Source: Udeniomyces pyricola (taxonomy: Eukaryota > Basidiomycota > Tremellomycetes > Cystofilobasidiales > Mrakiaceae). From it: a stretch of DNA of 64,000 nucleotides. This document shows positions 1 to 12,878 of the stretch, one piece after another. The position numbers were made by a program, and so were the translations under genes. The DNA lies in assembly GCA_039545295.1 (NCBI GenBank), contig BCIK01000021.1, positions 248,001-312,000 on the forward strand. The letters are read 5' to 3'. A model generated the notes under the pieces. It was not told where the DNA came from, made no database searches, and was given only the letters and a program-made list of their open reading frames with translations. Numbering within the stretch: position 1 is the first letter of the stretch; every line of letters starts with the position of its first letter.

Positions 1-3000
1 TACTTCTCAATCTCGCTTCGCCTCCAATTATTCGTCGCGCATACATTACATCGCTTTATACTCCAACACTTTGCATGACTCAACAATCCACGTCCGCTTT
101 GCTTTTTTTTGCTTCTCATTTCTTCTCATCTCCCTCCTCGTCTCCATCCTCTACTCCATCTATCTTGATTCTTGCTCGTTATTGTATCACGTTTTTCCTA
201 CCGCTTCTTCTCTTCTTCCCTCGCATCAACCATCTGGATGGCGTTTTCGTATTTCCCTTCTGATTCATATCGGCCACTACTATTATAGCTTTACGCCTTC
301 TCTCGGCCGTGCATTTCCACAGTTTCGTTTCGTGTGATTTCCATGCTATTGTTCTTCTCTGTTCTGACTCATCAGACTCTGAGCATTCAGTGTATATGGG
401 TTGGGGTAGCATGGTCATCATGAGTCAGTCCGCGAACGGCGGCCATTCAACGTCCGCCGGCTGCGCGCTGATGCGCTGATAGTCCTAGGCAGCCGGTAAT
501 CCGGCTTCCAAGGTGTCCGGCGGGTTTCTGTTCTTGCTTGCTGGCCGCTGAATCATATCTTGACGTCGGGCGACTGGCGTATAATGTACGTAAATTTCGC
601 GATGCAAGTGTTGCACATGTTTATGAAAGTGTTCTTTGATCAGCTGCTCTGTCGATGCTAATTGGTTAATTGGTTGGTTGAACCACATTGCATGTGCGTT
701 TCGGAATTTGGACTCTAGTTTTGCACATCTTGATTCTGCCCGCACGCGCGTAAAGACGGACCCATCGGCTAGCGTATAGCATATATATACGTACGTAGGC
801 CGGTCCTTAAGCTCTTCAGGTCTCATGAATTTCTCCCCTTGTATATCGGATGTCGGGATGTAAATCAGAAGGGCGACGATACATACTCTCAGGGGGTGAC
901 ATCTTGCGGGCCCCTGGATGTCTTCCAATTCGTTCGAGGGAAGTAATTAGGGCCTGACCTGAGATCTGACTCATATGCAAGGTCGGTCCGGTCCGGTCGG
1001 GCAGGTCGAAATACGAAAGATCAGACATGTCGGGAGATCGAGGAAGGCAACCGGTGAGAGGCCCAATGGCCCAATACCAATGTCCAAGGTATGCTATTTG
1101 CCGTGTGGGATGAGACCGGAGACCGAAAAGAAGGAACATAACCGGGGAAGATCGAAAAGACCATCCATCCAATTGAGCCTACCAAACCGAGTCGGCGGTC
1201 GCGAGCCTCTCCGCGCTCTCCGCCAGCACGCGATTCAAGCATTTATTTCGCATCTACCCTTGGGCTTGGCCATCGGCCCATCGCGCGATGTTCGAACAAC
1301 TCGTCAACGTGATCGATCGTATTCCATGACCTGCCGATTGGTGCACCCCAGGTAATATGCGCCTCAAGCGCGTAGTAATGCACCGAAGCTGGATGTTCGA
1401 TGCGCTCGATGCACCAATGCATGATGCATGATGTTCGATGTACGGATATGTACGATGTACAATGTATGATACTCGATAATCTATCTATGTATCGCGTTCA
1501 CCGACGGACTCACTCGACTAATGATGAATGATCATCAAATATCGATCAAGCATGCTAACTCGCTAGATAAAGAAGCAGGTGCGCTGGTGGGGTGGCTGTG
1601 CGAAGAACATAATTGCCGGCCGTTGTTCATGACAATTCAAAGGGAGGGTTTGCGAGTGGTGAGATGGACTCGAGTCAGAGTTATTGGCCAGTTGCAATGG
1701 ATAGTGAAGATAGTCGATAGGCACGCAAAAAGATCAGTGCTACTGCGAGCTGCCATGAGAGGACAGGTTCACTATATATACCAAACGGTCCGAACAAGAA
1801 AAGTGACATATTGTGACGAGAGGCGCGAATAGGCCGGTGTGCGCGAGTTTGCCCTGTGTTATTGATGGACGCGGATTTGACGTGCGACAGCGCTCGGCCA
1901 GGTTCAGCGAATTGTGCTAACGAGCTGCAATTATATCAGTCAAATCAGCAGCTGGATGATAGTACTAACGAGTCACAGGAGTATAACGGACGAGATGTTG
2001 CGTGATAGGGTGAGAAGGATATATATCAGACTGGAGAATCGGCGAGGTTGTCCGACGTGATTGATTCATATATACATATATAGGTAAAAGGCATGCAAAC
2101 AGAAATGAGATGGACGTTGGCTCAAGCGCCCAAGGCTGTGCGGAACATGCAGTGCAGTACATGTTGGGTGCGCTGTGGGAACACAGCGTACAGGATCAGA
2201 ATCGGTCCTGTCTCGCCCCAAGTTGCGAGTTCAGAACAGCTACGATCAGCTAGACAACAAAGGCATCCGGATGAGCTGTAATATGTCCAGCCAGATATAG
2301 TGTGCATGACGAGTCGCTGATGCTAGCTGAAGGGCTAGACATCAGGTCCTAGACTTGGCCTGCAGAGCGCACAAACGTACGTACTGATCATTATCAGGCG
2401 CACTGCGATCAAGTGCAGGAGGAGAATGCGTCAGCTGCCTAGCTAATACGCCTCGAAGCTTAATAGCTTGAACGTTGACCTGCCCTAGCACACCCACTCG
2501 ATTTTTACCCAATGCAAGACCGATCATCATATCCAACCACCCCCTTTAAATCCACAGTGATCCTTACACGCATGGCGCGCATAATCGTCGTCATTGCCCA
2601 GGGTCGGTGTTGATGGACTGGATGCGTCATATATACCTACCTAGTCCGCTTCCTCACCGTCTTCCTCCCCACCAGATCCGAAGCCGTAAAGGAAGCAAGC
2701 GGCAAAATAGCGAGCGGTCCTCGTGGTTCTATTCCACTCTAGCTCATGTATGCAGGTGAGTGGCTTTAGCTTGCCCAGGCTTCTTCGATCTGCCTCTGCT
2801 CTGCGCTCTGTCACCACACCATCTTGATCGATGGAATGCCTCGGGTGTAAACGTTCTGGTATCCGCTTAGGATCGAACATCGATCAGGAGTTAAGCATTT
2901 AAACGCTTGCCATCTTATCGCTCTCAAGAAGGTCTTAAGATCTGGAGCTCAAGCGCTCTGCAAGGATAATCGATAAGGGGGAGAGTGGGACGCATGATGA

Positions 3001-5874
3001 CGTCTCGCATGCCAATCCACCGACAAGAACCTTGAACAACCTAACCTCTGTTCCCGCCTTAATTTTCTTGATTCCGCCAGCGCGCCGACGGAGCCACGAC
3101 ATGCGACAGGCCATTTACCTGTGACGTAGGAGGCTTCCAACTAAGCTAAGCGCTCAGCTCAGATTGGCCTTGAAAAGCTTTTCATCCGAATCGAGCAGCA
3201 AACGTTCGCCGTCATACATATTTATCGGAAGCAAGAAGCATCCGATCCGATATCCACTGACGATGACCTGACAGGTCGACATTGTACCGATATCGGGCCA
3301 CTCATAATGTATATATATATTGACAGGCTCAGCTTGCGCTGTAGACGTTCTTCCCACGCCTTGGGCTTGGCTAGCTTGGCTAGTGTGTTGGTTGATGGTT
3401 GTTGCCCCCTCGTTGCCCCCTCACCGGTGAGCGACTCGCGATGGATGTATGCGCGTGTACGTCGGCCGAGCAACGCCCTTCGTAAACCAGATGGACCTTC
3501 TTCGCCTGCTTCAATTCTGCTTTCCGACTTGGCCCGGCGTATCCGTCTTGTCCGAGCGAGCGACAGAACGAAGGGTGAAAGTTCATTTTCTTACGTCCGA
3601 CGTCTAATGTCTAACTTCTGATAGCCGCTCGTGCGCCTTGGCCCGCATTTCACCCTTCCAGGGAGTGAGGTGAAAGATGGACGAACAGACCGGACCGTAG
3701 GCCGATAGACGTCAGGTTCCGTCGTCCGTCCTTTGCACCGACCGGTCCGATTGAGCTGACAGTTTGTTCCCGTTGCTCGTGCGAGAGTAACGATTATCGC
3801 TTCTCTCGGTCGAACATTGATCGACGTATTGACTGCCCGACTTGCTTTGACATTGGAAGCTCGACCGATTGACCGGCTTGACCCCTAAGAATCAGGATGT
3901 TTCGTGCGAGTCAGACGTCAAACCTATGAGCTTAGCACCACCCTTCCAGTTTCTCGACTAAGCGCTGGATGTCGACATGTAGCAAAGATTCACATCGTCT
4001 GACGTCCTGTTGTCCTTGCAATTTGCTGCTCGATTACTAGACTGTGATTTTTATTGATTGCCTGAGCGCCTGACGCCATAAAGTCAGACGTTTGTGTAAT
4101 CGTAGCCTTGACGATCGAGCTCACAATTCACATGCTCACGCTTCCGGAGATTACCTGTCACATGCATGTCACATCTCACGCTCTCCCTTAACAATCTATT
4201 CAATCTCTCCGTCCAGACGATTGCCTCCTTATCGCGCATGGCATTCAACCTTATCCACCGGCCGTCGGGCAAAAACGGTCAGTCACGGGCGTACGGACAC
4301 AGACCGAGCTCACCATTTCTCCTTGATGCATCTCGAGGTGGCCGCCTCACACTATCGGCGCGCCACGGGCTAACGGCGTGTCGACCTGATCCCAAAATCC
4401 TAATTGTCTTACCCTATATTGAGCAGTGCCAGCGCAGGGAGCTCAACAAATCATGGATGGGCATCTTCGATCTGGGACTGCGACCTGCAGGTAGATACTG
4501 CATACTTCAAAGCATCATGGGGCGCATATACATGCGATGGATATCATACTTTCATAATCGTATCATTGAGCTGATCCCACACACGTACTTATATATATGT
4601 TCAATCAGTTGCTGGCATGGCCAAGTCAGAGGCGCCGGATATCGATACCGTACATATATACATATATCCGCTGCCACAAGCACGCGATATTGAGGAGGCA
4701 ACCATGCATGCATGCACCCCGCTTTAGCGAACAGCGCGGTACAAGCCAGCGTCTTGCGAGCTGGCGATCGGGGCGAAAGCTAGTCGAAGAAGGGGCGCCA
4801 GGGGACAGTGGCTTCTTAGCAGGTCAGGGGACAATCGGAGCAGGTGAACCGAATATTGTCGTCTTCCTTGGGCGCAAGCGAATGTTGTACGCATATACCT
4901 AGGCGAAGAGGCGTCCGGCGCGACATCCGAGGATCGCTGTCAAGTATTTTAGCAGGGCAAAAGACGGAGCTCCCAGCTGCGTGCGTCATCCGATCGATCG
5001 TTCAAGATTGAGGTTTCTCTCCGTTTTTCGCCGAGCCCGACGTCGGATAAATCATGTCGCCCGCGCATCTCAGTCTCCCTTAGTCCCATCGGGGCAATAT
5101 ACTGCAGACAAGGAGATGTGACTTCGTAGATAGCGAGTGTACGAATTGGATGTGTAACTGTGGTATCGACTCAGGTCTGAGAAGTTCGCGACTCGGCGAC
5201 ACCTGGAGCTCCTGGTGGAGGCGACGATCTGCATCGAAGAAACATTCTAGATGCCTGTTGCAAGCTGACTCGCTGTCAGCACATATCGAATATTGTCAGG
5301 GCTCGATCACTCGAATGGAATCTCTGGCTCGCGACTCGGCGTTTCCGCAATCTTGCCCCGCGCGCGACGTCCGCGAGCGAGCGTGCGAAAAGACCGAAAC
5401 CTGTTCTTCGGATTCTAGACTTCCTCGGAGTTGGAGCCTTCGAACTGCCGCTCGGCCGTCTCACGCTAAGTCGCCTACGGAAGGAAGCTGTTAAACATTA
5501 GTTGCCCCCGAGGGACGTCGCCTCTCGGACGTTCCCCTCCCTCTCTCTTCCCATAAGTCCTGCCCGGGCTCCTTCCTTTCGAACCCCCAACTATTTCTTC
5601 AGCCCAACCAACACACCCTCCATACCTCTTCCCATCAACCAACACATCCCTTCTTCTACCTCAACTTCCTCATCCATCCCTACTTCACTATCACACTTAT
5701 CCCTTACACCTCCGTCATCCATCCTACCTGCGCCATCACCACCAGCGCTTGACCTCCCACTTGCCCTGATCGATCCACCTTTCCCTTTCCACCTGGCCCG
5801 ATTCGCCCATTCCCACTTCTCACATCCACCCACTCCAACTTCTGCCTACCTGCCCTTCTTCTCCTACCCCAATC
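1..5874. other. Gene-poor region, no supported gene
   Basis: I find no recognisable protein, tRNA or rRNA here. Open frames are short, lack family similarity, often open on TTG/CTG, and none can be joined through plausible introns into a known domain. The stretch holds many small ATG/TAC-rich near-palindromes, for example around 1380-1480. From about 5500 it becomes pyrimidine-rich (C/T on the + strand), which I read as the core promoter and leader of the cyclin gene that starts at 5875. A non-coding transcript cannot be excluded. Confidence 0.5.
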
Positions 5875-7341
5875 ATGTCGTCCTCATCTGCCTCAACCTC
5901 CTCGTGTTCGACTTCGTGCTCTTCGCCGTCTTCAGCCCCTTCATCGTGCGCCAGCGCTGGCCCCAGCAGGCGATCGTCACCGCCAACCAAGCCTTCGCGC
6001 TCGGCTGCTCCTGAGCCTACCCCGGCCTTTGATCCTTACTACGGCCACGAAGCCACTGCTACGACTGCTGCTCGATTCGTGAGTGGATTGATTTAACTTC
6101 GATAGTTCATTGGCCGAGAAAGTTGTGACCATCGTGGAAATTCGAATGACTGACGTGTGAACGGTTCTCCATTTGCCTCTTCCTCCTTCTGCCTTCTGTT
6201 CCCCTGCTCTCGAATTTCCCTCCTTAACCCCGATCCCCTTTCTCNCCCTCCCTCCCTCCCTCAATCGTCATCCGTTACCGCCTCTTTTGTCTTGGCTTTT
6301 TCCCTCCGTCTTGCTTCCTTCCAGATCATTGCTCTTTTCTCATGCCCCGAGTACGCGCCTCCGAGCAACAACACTACCCGCCGCCCTTCGCTGGCCCACT
6401 TCATGTGAGTGAAACCTCTTGACTGGTACTCCGCCCCACCCCTTTCCCCTTTGGCTGCGACATCCTCAGCTTGGCGTTCTCGAACACTGCCTATTCTCTT
6501 GACCTGTCTCCTTTGGATTTCACAACACCCAGACTAACCCTGTCTATCCTTCTCTCTTCCTCAGTGCCTACGCTCTTCACCGAACTCGACTACCCTCATG
6601 TGCCACCACGGGCTCGCTCCTTCTCCTGTCTAGGCTCAAGCAGCGATTCCCTTCTGCCAAAGGCTCTTCGGGTCACCGCCTCTTCCTTTCGGCTTTCATG
6701 ACGTGAGTCCTCTCATCACATACACCCATTCCATACAACACATGAGCTGACATTATCTCTTCTCCGTTTCAATCCCTTGCAGTGCGAGCAAGCAACTCAT
6801 TGACGAGACCTACAGCAGCAAGTCGTGGGCCATCGTTGGTCAGGACCTCTTCTCCCTCTCCGAGGTCAACCGCATGGAGCGCGAGTTCCTGTCATACCTC
6901 GAGTGGAACTGCAACACTGTCGCCGAGGATCTTCTCGCCCTCGAGCATGCTCTCGCTGCCCACTATGGTCCCAACGCCGGTCGACGCGCGTCGCATGCCT
7001 TGGTCCCCAACCCATTTGTTCCTGCTCCTGAGCCAATCTACTACGAAGAGCATGTCGCCTCCCACTCGCACTCTCACTCTCATTCGGGCGCCTCCCCCAC
7101 CTCATCGCACGCCACCTCGGACGACGAGGATGAGTCCTACGACGCTATCGCTGCTGCTTACCCTTCGCCACCATCGTCGCTGCACGCGCTTTCCTACACG
7201 TCTTCCTCGAATCACTCATCGCCCTCAGCGCCCAACACTCCTCCTTCCGTTTACGCCCTCCCTTCGATGGAGGCTGCACCCAAATACTCGCATCATACTT
7301 CGAACGACTCGGACGAGATCTCGATCACGAGGTCTTGGTAG
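5875..7341 (+). CDS. Pcl/Pho80-type cyclin (partner of a Pho85-like CDK)
   Basis: Four exons rebuild one frame: 5875-6078, 6325-6404, 6565-6702 and 6783-7341, giving 326 residues. A Ser/Pro-rich N-terminus of about 60 residues precedes a cyclin box (about residues 65-165). The box carries the Pcl signature: CPEY, then HFIAYALHRTRL, then a leucine-rich helix, then RFPSAKGSSGHRLF, then ASKQLIDETYSSKSW, then MEREFLSYLEWN. Cyclins of this family activate Pho85-class kinases in G1 and in phosphate or nutrient signalling. The tail is low-complexity, with a His-Ser run near residues 240-248 and an acidic DDEDES patch, as expected of an unstable regulatory protein. The start is the first ATG in frame with the box, after a C/T-rich leader. 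Intron 1 contains an undetermined base at 6245. Whether it is Pcl1/2-, Pcl5- or Pho80-like cannot be settled from motifs alone. Confidence 0.88.
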
Positions 7342-10026
7342 ATGCGCTTTCTTTATCTTTTCCTTAGCCTTGACTTGCCTGCTTTCTCATCTCTACTCGA
7401 TCCTAGATCTCATAAGCCCTCTCCACCTGAACGTCTCCTTTCTTTCCGTACCCCCAACCTACTTTGCATATCCCTATCCTTACACATCTCTTTCGCATCA
7501 ACCACCCTTTTATTGGACTTCGCTCCTCCCATACTTCGTCTTTGTCTGTCATTCTTTGGATTTGCATCTGTCCTATCACATCATCTTGCCCCCATATTTC
7601 TATTTCGAGTCACTTTGCTCTGTCTCACTATACATGCTGCACACCCCCCTCTTCATCTCATCTTATTGCAAACGCGTCTGACAACGAGCAACGGTTGACT
7701 TGAGTCGCACATGGTCAAAATCATCTCGGCAGTTTGAGCACCGGCCTCGGACTGAACTCGCCGACAGGACAGCGGAGTTTGTCTAGCTTGGTGTCGAAAA
7801 AGCCAACTGAGCTACTGTATATTAAGCCCTTAATTATGGATCTAAATCATTGTGTCTGTGCGATGTCGTGCATATTGCATTGTGCTGTGTGCGCTATGCC
7901 CTGCCTCGCCCGATCTCATTTTGCATGCTAATAACAACCCCCCCGGCCTATTGCCCCATCTTATGCTTTTTTTAGGACGCCAGAGCTCAAAAGTGACAAC
8001 TTTGTCAATGTGCATAATATGACTCGGTACTCGATGCTCGCTACGTTAGGCTCGGTCGGTTTCTTCTGGCGGTTACACATCTTGTTGCAGGTGACGAAGA
8101 GGAACTAGTTATAGGCAGCTAATCGATGCGCTGATCATGTACGCGAGGGTGAGTCAGGACAGGCCACCACGCCCGCGCATAGCGGGGCGGCTGATCTGCA
8201 GGTGACTACGGCAACGTGCAGTCAACGCACGCGCGCGGTGCCAAGAATCATGTATCCATCGGGCTCGCTCGCCTAGCCAACAGCATCAAAGAGAGAGGGG
8301 AAAATTTTAAGACCTAATCGCCAGCAGAAGACGGAAGACACGGAGCGGGCTCAAAAAAAGAAACAAGGAGAGAAAAACCTTCCCCTCTGTCTTGTTCCCC
8401 CCCCCCCCTTCCCCCTGTTTTCCCCATTTGGGCTCCGGACGAGAACGAGCCCCACGGCCGCGCCGATGGCCGCGTCTGGCGCCTGGCTCGAAGCTCGAGG
8501 GGATCCCTTCGATCGTCGATTCTTCTCTCCGACTTATGCCACTTGCATATCGCACTCGACGGTGCCGTCGCTCCGTTTCACCGGTCGCCTTAGCCTATGT
8601 TATATCAGGACGCGCGTCAGGGCTTCTTCGATCATCTTTTCTTTTTCCCCATAGAATGTAGGGATCAATATCCTGGTGTATTTTTTCTCCCTTTTTCTCA
8701 CGCTCTGCATCATACGTATATTAGCATGCATTTCTTTGCGCCCTATACGTATTCTTTGAATCAGCAGGTCGCGCTATCGTGCACTTTACGCACGTACAAT
8801 CGCCTAGCTGTGTCCTTCTGCAGCTAGACGCATGCATATGCACATGCAGTGCTATAATGCGAGACCTCTTATGTCCAGGAGAGGAGACCGAGCCTCACTC
8901 TCGTGTCTGGGCAAGCCAAGGAGAACAAGATCGAACATGTTCAATATCTTTACGCGACTGCACGTTCGTTCAGCAACTTGCCATGCATATGTATATAGAG
9001 TATCCGCATGCCCGCGCAGTTGCCGGTCGCCTCACTAGCTAGTACCTGGTACGCGTCGACGTTCGACGTTCGACATTGGGACATCGGTAGCCGCCAGCTT
9101 GGCCAGAATTTACATCGCACAGCAGCCTGGCCACGATGATCCAGAGCCTGGGGTCTAGGCATTCTTCTACTCGACTTGGACCATCGACCATCCTCATCCT
9201 TTCATTTTCGACGCGATCATATAACGAACAATGATTTTGCGGTCCCCGGTGAGACCGAGCAGAGGCGACGTGATTGTGAAGTTCCATGGCGGACCATGGT
9301 GTTGATCGATTCATATGCCAGGTGCAGATGTTGTTTGATGGTTGCGCCTTTATTAGGCCTTAAGCTGGAAAGCCGACGGAAGGACGGAGTCCTTGCGTCG
9401 GATCCGCTATCCGTTGATCCGTCGACCATTGTATATGCCGTCGAGGACGTCGCGACGTCGCGACGTCGAGGAACGCGCGTTCAACGTTCAGGCCGGTCGA
9501 CGGTCGACAGGGCGAGCAACATGCAACACGTCCGGGGGTTGAAGTACGACGACTGATCACGGGTTCGTCTCTAACTCTCGCCTTGAGGGGAAAAAAACTC
9601 AAACAGACTTGGACGTTTGGACAATACTTAGTTGGCTACGTGTGTCTGCTATCAGGATTGCCAGATGGATCATGATCTCAATGACTGGCCGTGACTTGAT
9701 TACTGTCGTTTTGGTCTTGAAATTCGAAGTCTCATCAACAAAGATGAGAGACTACTAGAAAGAAAAGGACGATGTTATAGAGCCATGGCAGATGATATAT
9801 ATGTGGCTGTGTCATGCTGGTGAAGAAACATGTATATGTATATGCGCGTGCGTAGATTGTAGCACGGGAATTGAGTCAAACGAGAAAGATTCAAGACACG
9901 TCGGGAAAGACGTTTATTTGCTCATGAGTTACGGTCGGATCTCAGCTGATCGATGCATGAGCCCAGAGCTCGCGGAGACGCGACTTCGCCCCAACCATCA
10001 TCACCTTCAACGAGCCTCTTGTCGTC
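7342..10026. other. Intergenic spacer, no supported gene
   Basis: About 2.7 kb separate the cyclin stop from the next start codon, both on the + strand. Small frames such as 8307-8555 (-) and 9176-9556 (+) show no known domain and no convincing splice partners. A C-tract of roughly 10 nt lies near 8398. An 8-bp triplicate repeat at 9446-9469 is listed separately. The last few hundred bases probably carry the promoter of the following gene. Confidence 0.5.
9446..9469. repeat. Three tandem copies of GACGTCGC
   Basis: The 8-bp unit GACGTCGC occurs at 9446-9453 and 9454-9461, with a third copy ending in A at 9462-9469. Overlapping copies form self-complementary CGACGTCG blocks. It lies about 560 bp upstream of the BAF60-type gene. 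A bZIP-type ACGT core is present in each unit, but a regulatory role is only a guess. Confidence 0.6.
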
Positions 10027-12278
10027 ATGTCTCAACCCTCGTCTTCGTTTGCTCAACCGCTACCACCACCACCGCCGACCGCGTCCTCACAGTCGACCAC
10101 TCCTTCCCAACAACAGCAACAAAATCAGCTCCCCCCTCCTCCACCGCCACTGAAACGACCGTCCTCTCAGCTTGAGAACGTCGAGCCCAAAGATGCAAAG
10201 TGATTAGTTTCCCTCGTTTCCCTCCTCGCCTTGGTTAGCTCTCTCTGGTGGTACATTGACTGAATATAAATATCCGCTCGTACTTGCAAATCGACCGCTC
10301 GTTCTGTTGCACAGGCGATTCCGGTCGACGGTCCCACCCTTGCCCGAACTCCTCAATATCCCGGAATCTCGCATGTACGAGGACCTTGTCGCGATGGAGC
10401 AGAAGCTGGATTGGACCATCACGCGAAAGAGAGTCGAAGTCGTTGAGGCTGTTGGAAGGCCTGTGAGGGTGAGTCGAAAGCTTAGTGTTACGTCTGGCAT
10501 TCCAGAGGGGAATGTCGGACAGGAGAAGCGATATAGTACCAAAGAATCGACGCGTTGGACCCGCGATTAATGCTGTCCCTCTGGATGTCCGTTTGGCTGA
10601 CCGACTTGTTCGATCTTGGCTATCCATCTTGCATGATTCACCTATGTCAACCCACAGGTGAAGAGGAGCATTCGGGTCTATGTATCCAACACGTCCTCCT
10701 TCCAGGATCCCACCCGAACCTACGCGTCCCCCGAGAACGACGCGACAAACTCTCCTCCGAGTTGGCAGCTCAAGATTGAGGGCAGGTTGCTCGACGTGAG
10801 TGTCCGAGGCCGTTCCGAATAGAACTACACCGAAGTAATCGGTAGAGGACGACATAGGAAGGATTGGATAAGAGTTTAGCCTACTCCCCGCTGACGCACT
10901 CTGCCCTCTTTGTTACGTACTATCCTCCGGCTGGCTTCTCCGAACGATCCAGTCAGGCAACGTCCGAATCGACCGGGCTGGTCGACGCAAGTTCTCAACG
11001 CTCATCAAGACGATGGTTGTCGAAATGGATAATCAGGATCCAAACATCCCAGCCGGCACGCCTAACATTGTGGAGGTATGTCTCTTATCCTCTCGCGTTT
11101 CGGCGGCTTTGGACGCGTTATGACGCGTTGGACGTCCTCTAACCCATGCCTGTCTGATCGTCCCTCATATCACTCTTGGTTGAACTTCACGCACCTGTAG
11201 TGGCACAAGAAACCGACTGAAAGTCCCCGAGACGGCTTTACAATTCAGCGTCCTGGCTCAGTCGCGACCCCCGTTCGGATTCTCATGTATCTCGACCACT
11301 CGCCACCTCGCTTTAAAGTCGCGCCTGAGCTTGCGAGTCTGCTCCAAACGAACGAGGACACGAGGATGGGTATCATGAACGCGCTTTGGCTCTACATAAA
11401 GACCAACAACTTACAAGATAAAGAGGACCGAAGAAAGATTGTGCTCGATGCCAAGCTCCGACAGGTACGTATCCGGTCTTACGAGTTGCTTCCCTTAACG
11501 TTGCCTACGATACCGACCTGAAGTAACAAAGACTTACCGTAGAATCCTGATTTGTTCGTTGTAGATCATTCCTCTGACCGAGTTGCCACTCTCACATCTG
11601 CCAGAAGTAGTTAACCGATTCATGGCTCCGCCGGATCCCATCGTCATCCAATACACGGTGCGAACCGATGTCGAGAAACACGCTCACCCAAATGTCTTTG
11701 ATATCGAGTTCGAAATGGATGACCCGGTCAAAACCAAGATCAATGCCTCCCTTACCGCGTTCGACCAGGAGGGCGGCAAGGAGATTCTCTCTCTGGACGA
11801 AGAGGTATGCGTGCCGTGCCATCTGTCTAGTCTTGGCTGGAAGAATGGACTTACAACTGACTGAGTGTACGTTTGGTGCCTCTGCTCTGGCCTTCTTCGA
11901 ACTCGCTAGATCTCAAACCTCTCTCTTGCCCTTCGCAATGCTCGCACTAAGCGTGATTTCCTGACTTCCTTCGCCTCAGATCCATCGGCGTTTATTCATA
12001 ACTGGCTTGACTCGCAAGCTCGAGATCTCTCGGTGGCGATCCACAATAGCGAGTCGAACCCAGCTCAACAGCTTCCGGCTTCATCGTCCTCGTCCAGAGG
12101 CAAGGGTATCGCTGGTACAGGCTTGATTGCTGAGGATCTGAGGCGAAGCGAGGTTTTCCGACTGCCATGGGCTGAAGAGGCCGCCGTCATCTATGAGGGC
12201 CATCGGGCGATGGAGGCAATGACTCGCTCAATGTCGGCGACGCCTGGGGGAGGTGGAAGCGGTGGTGGGGGAAGATAA
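10027..12278 (+). CDS. SWI/SNF-RSC complex subunit, BAF60/Rsc6/Swp73 family (SWIB domain)
   Basis: Seven exons close in phase: 10027-10199, 10315-10468, 10658-10795, 10953-11075, 11201-11464, 11565-11804 and 11910-12278, giving 486 residues. A Gln/Pro-rich N-terminus (1-57) is followed by the family core: an LDWTITRKRVEV helix, the RSIRVYVSNT strand, WQLKIEGRLLD, and then a SWIB/MDM2-like fold (about residues 228-300, PPRFKVAPELASLL to LRQIIPLTELP). The C-terminal helix WAEEAAVIYEGHRA is also typical. In animals and yeast these proteins (SMARCD, Rsc6, Swp73) bridge transcription factors to ATP-dependent nucleosome remodellers in the nucleus. The first donor is GTGATT, unusual at +4 to +6, but the join restores the family alignment. 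A Gly-rich tail ends the protein. SWI/SNF versus RSC membership cannot be decided here. Confidence 0.93.
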
Positions 12279-12878
12279 ACTGGTTGGTTGACTCGGGATG
12301 GCCGTGCTATATTGAGGTATCTTGGAGAGTTTTGAGGAGTGAGGAGCGAGGTAGCGAGATAGAGGACATGGCCTAGGCAGTCGTTCGCTTCTGAGCATTT
12401 GATGGTATTTGTTGCTACTGCATCGGTATCACCCGTATCAACTTATCTGTGTCTCGTATGCTTGTGCGCCCTTGTAAACTGACTGGCCCCAAAAACGGTT
12501 CCTATGTAGCTCCTCGGTTGACATTGACGAAGTGTAACCAATGTAGTGTTTACCCCTTTTCCTTTAGCTCCTTCATAGCTACTGCCTACTTCAATTTCTT
12601 TAATCTCACCTCTGAACCGCTCTTTTCTCTTTCGCCTGCTTCGGTCAACCGCTGGCACCTGCCGCATTCTTTTCCGTTTCTCTTACTCTTTTCGATCCAT
12701 CGTGCCTCGTCAATTCCTCTCATCGATTGCCGCACTCTCGCTCGACGCACCCAACTGACGAACGGTCCTCGACTCGTCTAGTGAGCTCCCGCTGCCATAT
12801 CATCCTACCCCGCCGTCTCACTCTCCTTACCTTCCATCGCTTCTGACATACGTATTCGTCTCGGCTCAACCTGAAGCC

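Noticed and set aside
5502..6014. Open frame of 170 codons overlapping cyclin exon 1
   Set aside because: It opens on TTG, is Pro/Ser-rich from the pyrimidine-rich leader, has no domain and lies in a different frame from the cyclin.
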